A stretch of DNA of 5,668 nucleotides from Gammaproteobacteria bacterium (GTDB taxonomy: Bacteria > Pseudomonadota > Gammaproteobacteria > UBA6429 > Thiohalophilaceae). The stretch is from contig JAHEIJ010000166.1 in assembly GCA_024639445.1 (NCBI GenBank), positions 1-5,668 on the forward strand. Direction: 5' to 3'. The notes under the pieces were generated by a model. The model saw only the letters and a program-made list of their open reading frames with translations, was not told the origin of the DNA and searched no databases. Positions 5,207 through 5,668 of the stretch are shown piece by piece. Numbering within the stretch: the stretch's first letter is position 1; each line of letters starts with the position of its first letter. Made by a program: the position numbers and the translations under genes.

Positions 5207-5641
5207 ATGAGTTCCCGTATTATCAATTGGTTTAAATTTTCGTCGCCGGCCACTTTTTATCCCCTGGCTGGTAAGCTGGCTCCCATCTTCATGGCGGCGG
5301 CGGTGGTTCTGATTGCCATCGGGCTCTATATGAGTTTCTTTGTGGCCCCAACCGATTACAAACAGGGGGAAGGTTACCGGATTATTTTCGTGCATGTGCC
5401 GACGGCCTGGATGTCGATGTTCATCTATCTGGTGATGGCCTTCTGGGCGGCGATGGGTCTGGTGTTCAACACCCGTTTGTCCGCCATGATGGCGGAGTCG
5501 CTGGCCCCGACCGGCGCCATGTTTACCTTCCTGGCCCTGTGGACCGGGGCCTTCTGGGGTAAACCCATGTGGGGCGCCTGGTGGGTATGGGATGCGCGCC
5601 TGAAGTGGGAGAGGCCATGGTCACCATCTTCAACCGACTAG
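5207..5641 (+). CDS. ccmC: CcmC haem-handling protein, truncated at an apparent chimeric junction
   Basis: CcmC binds haem at the periplasmic face of the inner membrane and loads it onto CcmE. The N-terminal half is typical: TM helix about 25-46, then YRIIFVHVPTAWMS with H63 at the position of a known haem ligand, further helices at about 67-87 and 100-115, and the tryptophan-rich WGKPMWGAWWVWDARL (117-132). After L132 the family normally continues with SEL and more helices to about 240-250 residues. Here the frame instead gives 12 unrelated residues (KWERPWSPSSTD) and stops at 5639-5641. The second haem-ligand histidine and about three helices are missing, so this product could not work as CcmC. 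The bases after about 5600 match another protein in a different frame (see the following entry). The start, 17 bp after ccmB with CAGG about 8 nt upstream, is sound. Confidence 0.88.
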   Translation: MSSRIINWFKFSSPATFYPLAGKLAPIFMAAAVVLIAIGLYMSFFVAPTDYKQGEGYRIIFVHVPTAWMSMFIYLVMAFWAAMGLVFNTRLSAMMAESLAPTGAMFTFLALWTGAFWGKPMWGAWWVWDARLKWERPWSPSSTD

Positions 5642-5668
5642 GTCTTCCAGTAGACTGCCCCGCGGACC
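5599..5668 (+). CDS. Fragment resembling LutA/YkgE-type lactate utilisation Fe-S protein
   Basis: From 5599 to the window edge a frame different from ccmC reads PEVGEAMVTIFNRLG and then LPVDCPAD, 23 codons with no stop. This matches the N-terminal region of LutA/YkgE/CCG-domain proteins, where a segment like NVGKATVELLERLGCEVDFPE lies just before the first QxCCGQP Cys motif, which would fall immediately beyond the edge. No start codon or upstream part of such a gene is present, because the preceding bases are ccmC. The call is from remembered family pattern over only 23 residues, so it is moderate. LutA takes part in lactate oxidation to pyruvate with LutB and LutC. The fragment most probably arrived by artificial joining. 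Confidence 0.55.

Overview
The window reads as chromosomal DNA of a respiring gammaproteobacterium (moderate GC, by eye near 50%). The evidence is a PhoP/QseB-like response regulator paired with a PepSY protein, a NapC/NirT-type tetrahaem quinol dehydrogenase directly ahead of ccmA-ccmB-ccmC, and a typical proteobacterial MoaA. The napC-ccm order recalls the nap-ccm arrangement of enteric bacteria. Genus cannot be told from the sequence alone.

Left half, minus strand. At the left edge is the receiver part of a PhoP-like response regulator, cut by the window end. Eight bases upstream of it lies a small exported PepSY protein. Upstream of that pair is a 335-bp gap without a convincing gene. It holds an 11-bp-period direct repeat placed 12 nt from a -10-like box, the geometry of a PhoP-type autoregulated promoter. 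Next come moaA (molybdopterin step 1) with a consensus -10 box, a cluster of inverted repeats, and a GTG-started stand-alone FHA-domain protein with a strong ribosome binding site.

Right half, plus strand. A 379-bp divergent gap rich in small dyads and repeats separates the FHA gene from a tetrahaem NapC/NirT-family membrane cytochrome. It is followed by ccmA, ccmB (8-bp overlap) and ccmC of the System I cytochrome c maturation pathway. The Ccm transporter and haem handling proteins would supply haem for c-type cytochromes such as the tetrahaem protein next door, while MoaA serves molybdoenzymes. No nap, nrf or other terminal reductase gene is visible.

The most striking anomaly is at the right end. 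ccmC homology stops abruptly right after its tryptophan-rich haem motif (about 5600), and the last ~70 bases encode, in another frame, what looks like an N-terminal piece of a LutA/YkgE-type lactate-utilisation Fe-S protein. This is a chimeric junction, more likely an assembly or amplification artefact than biology. No clearly new biological system was found; the other findings are modest regulatory candidates.
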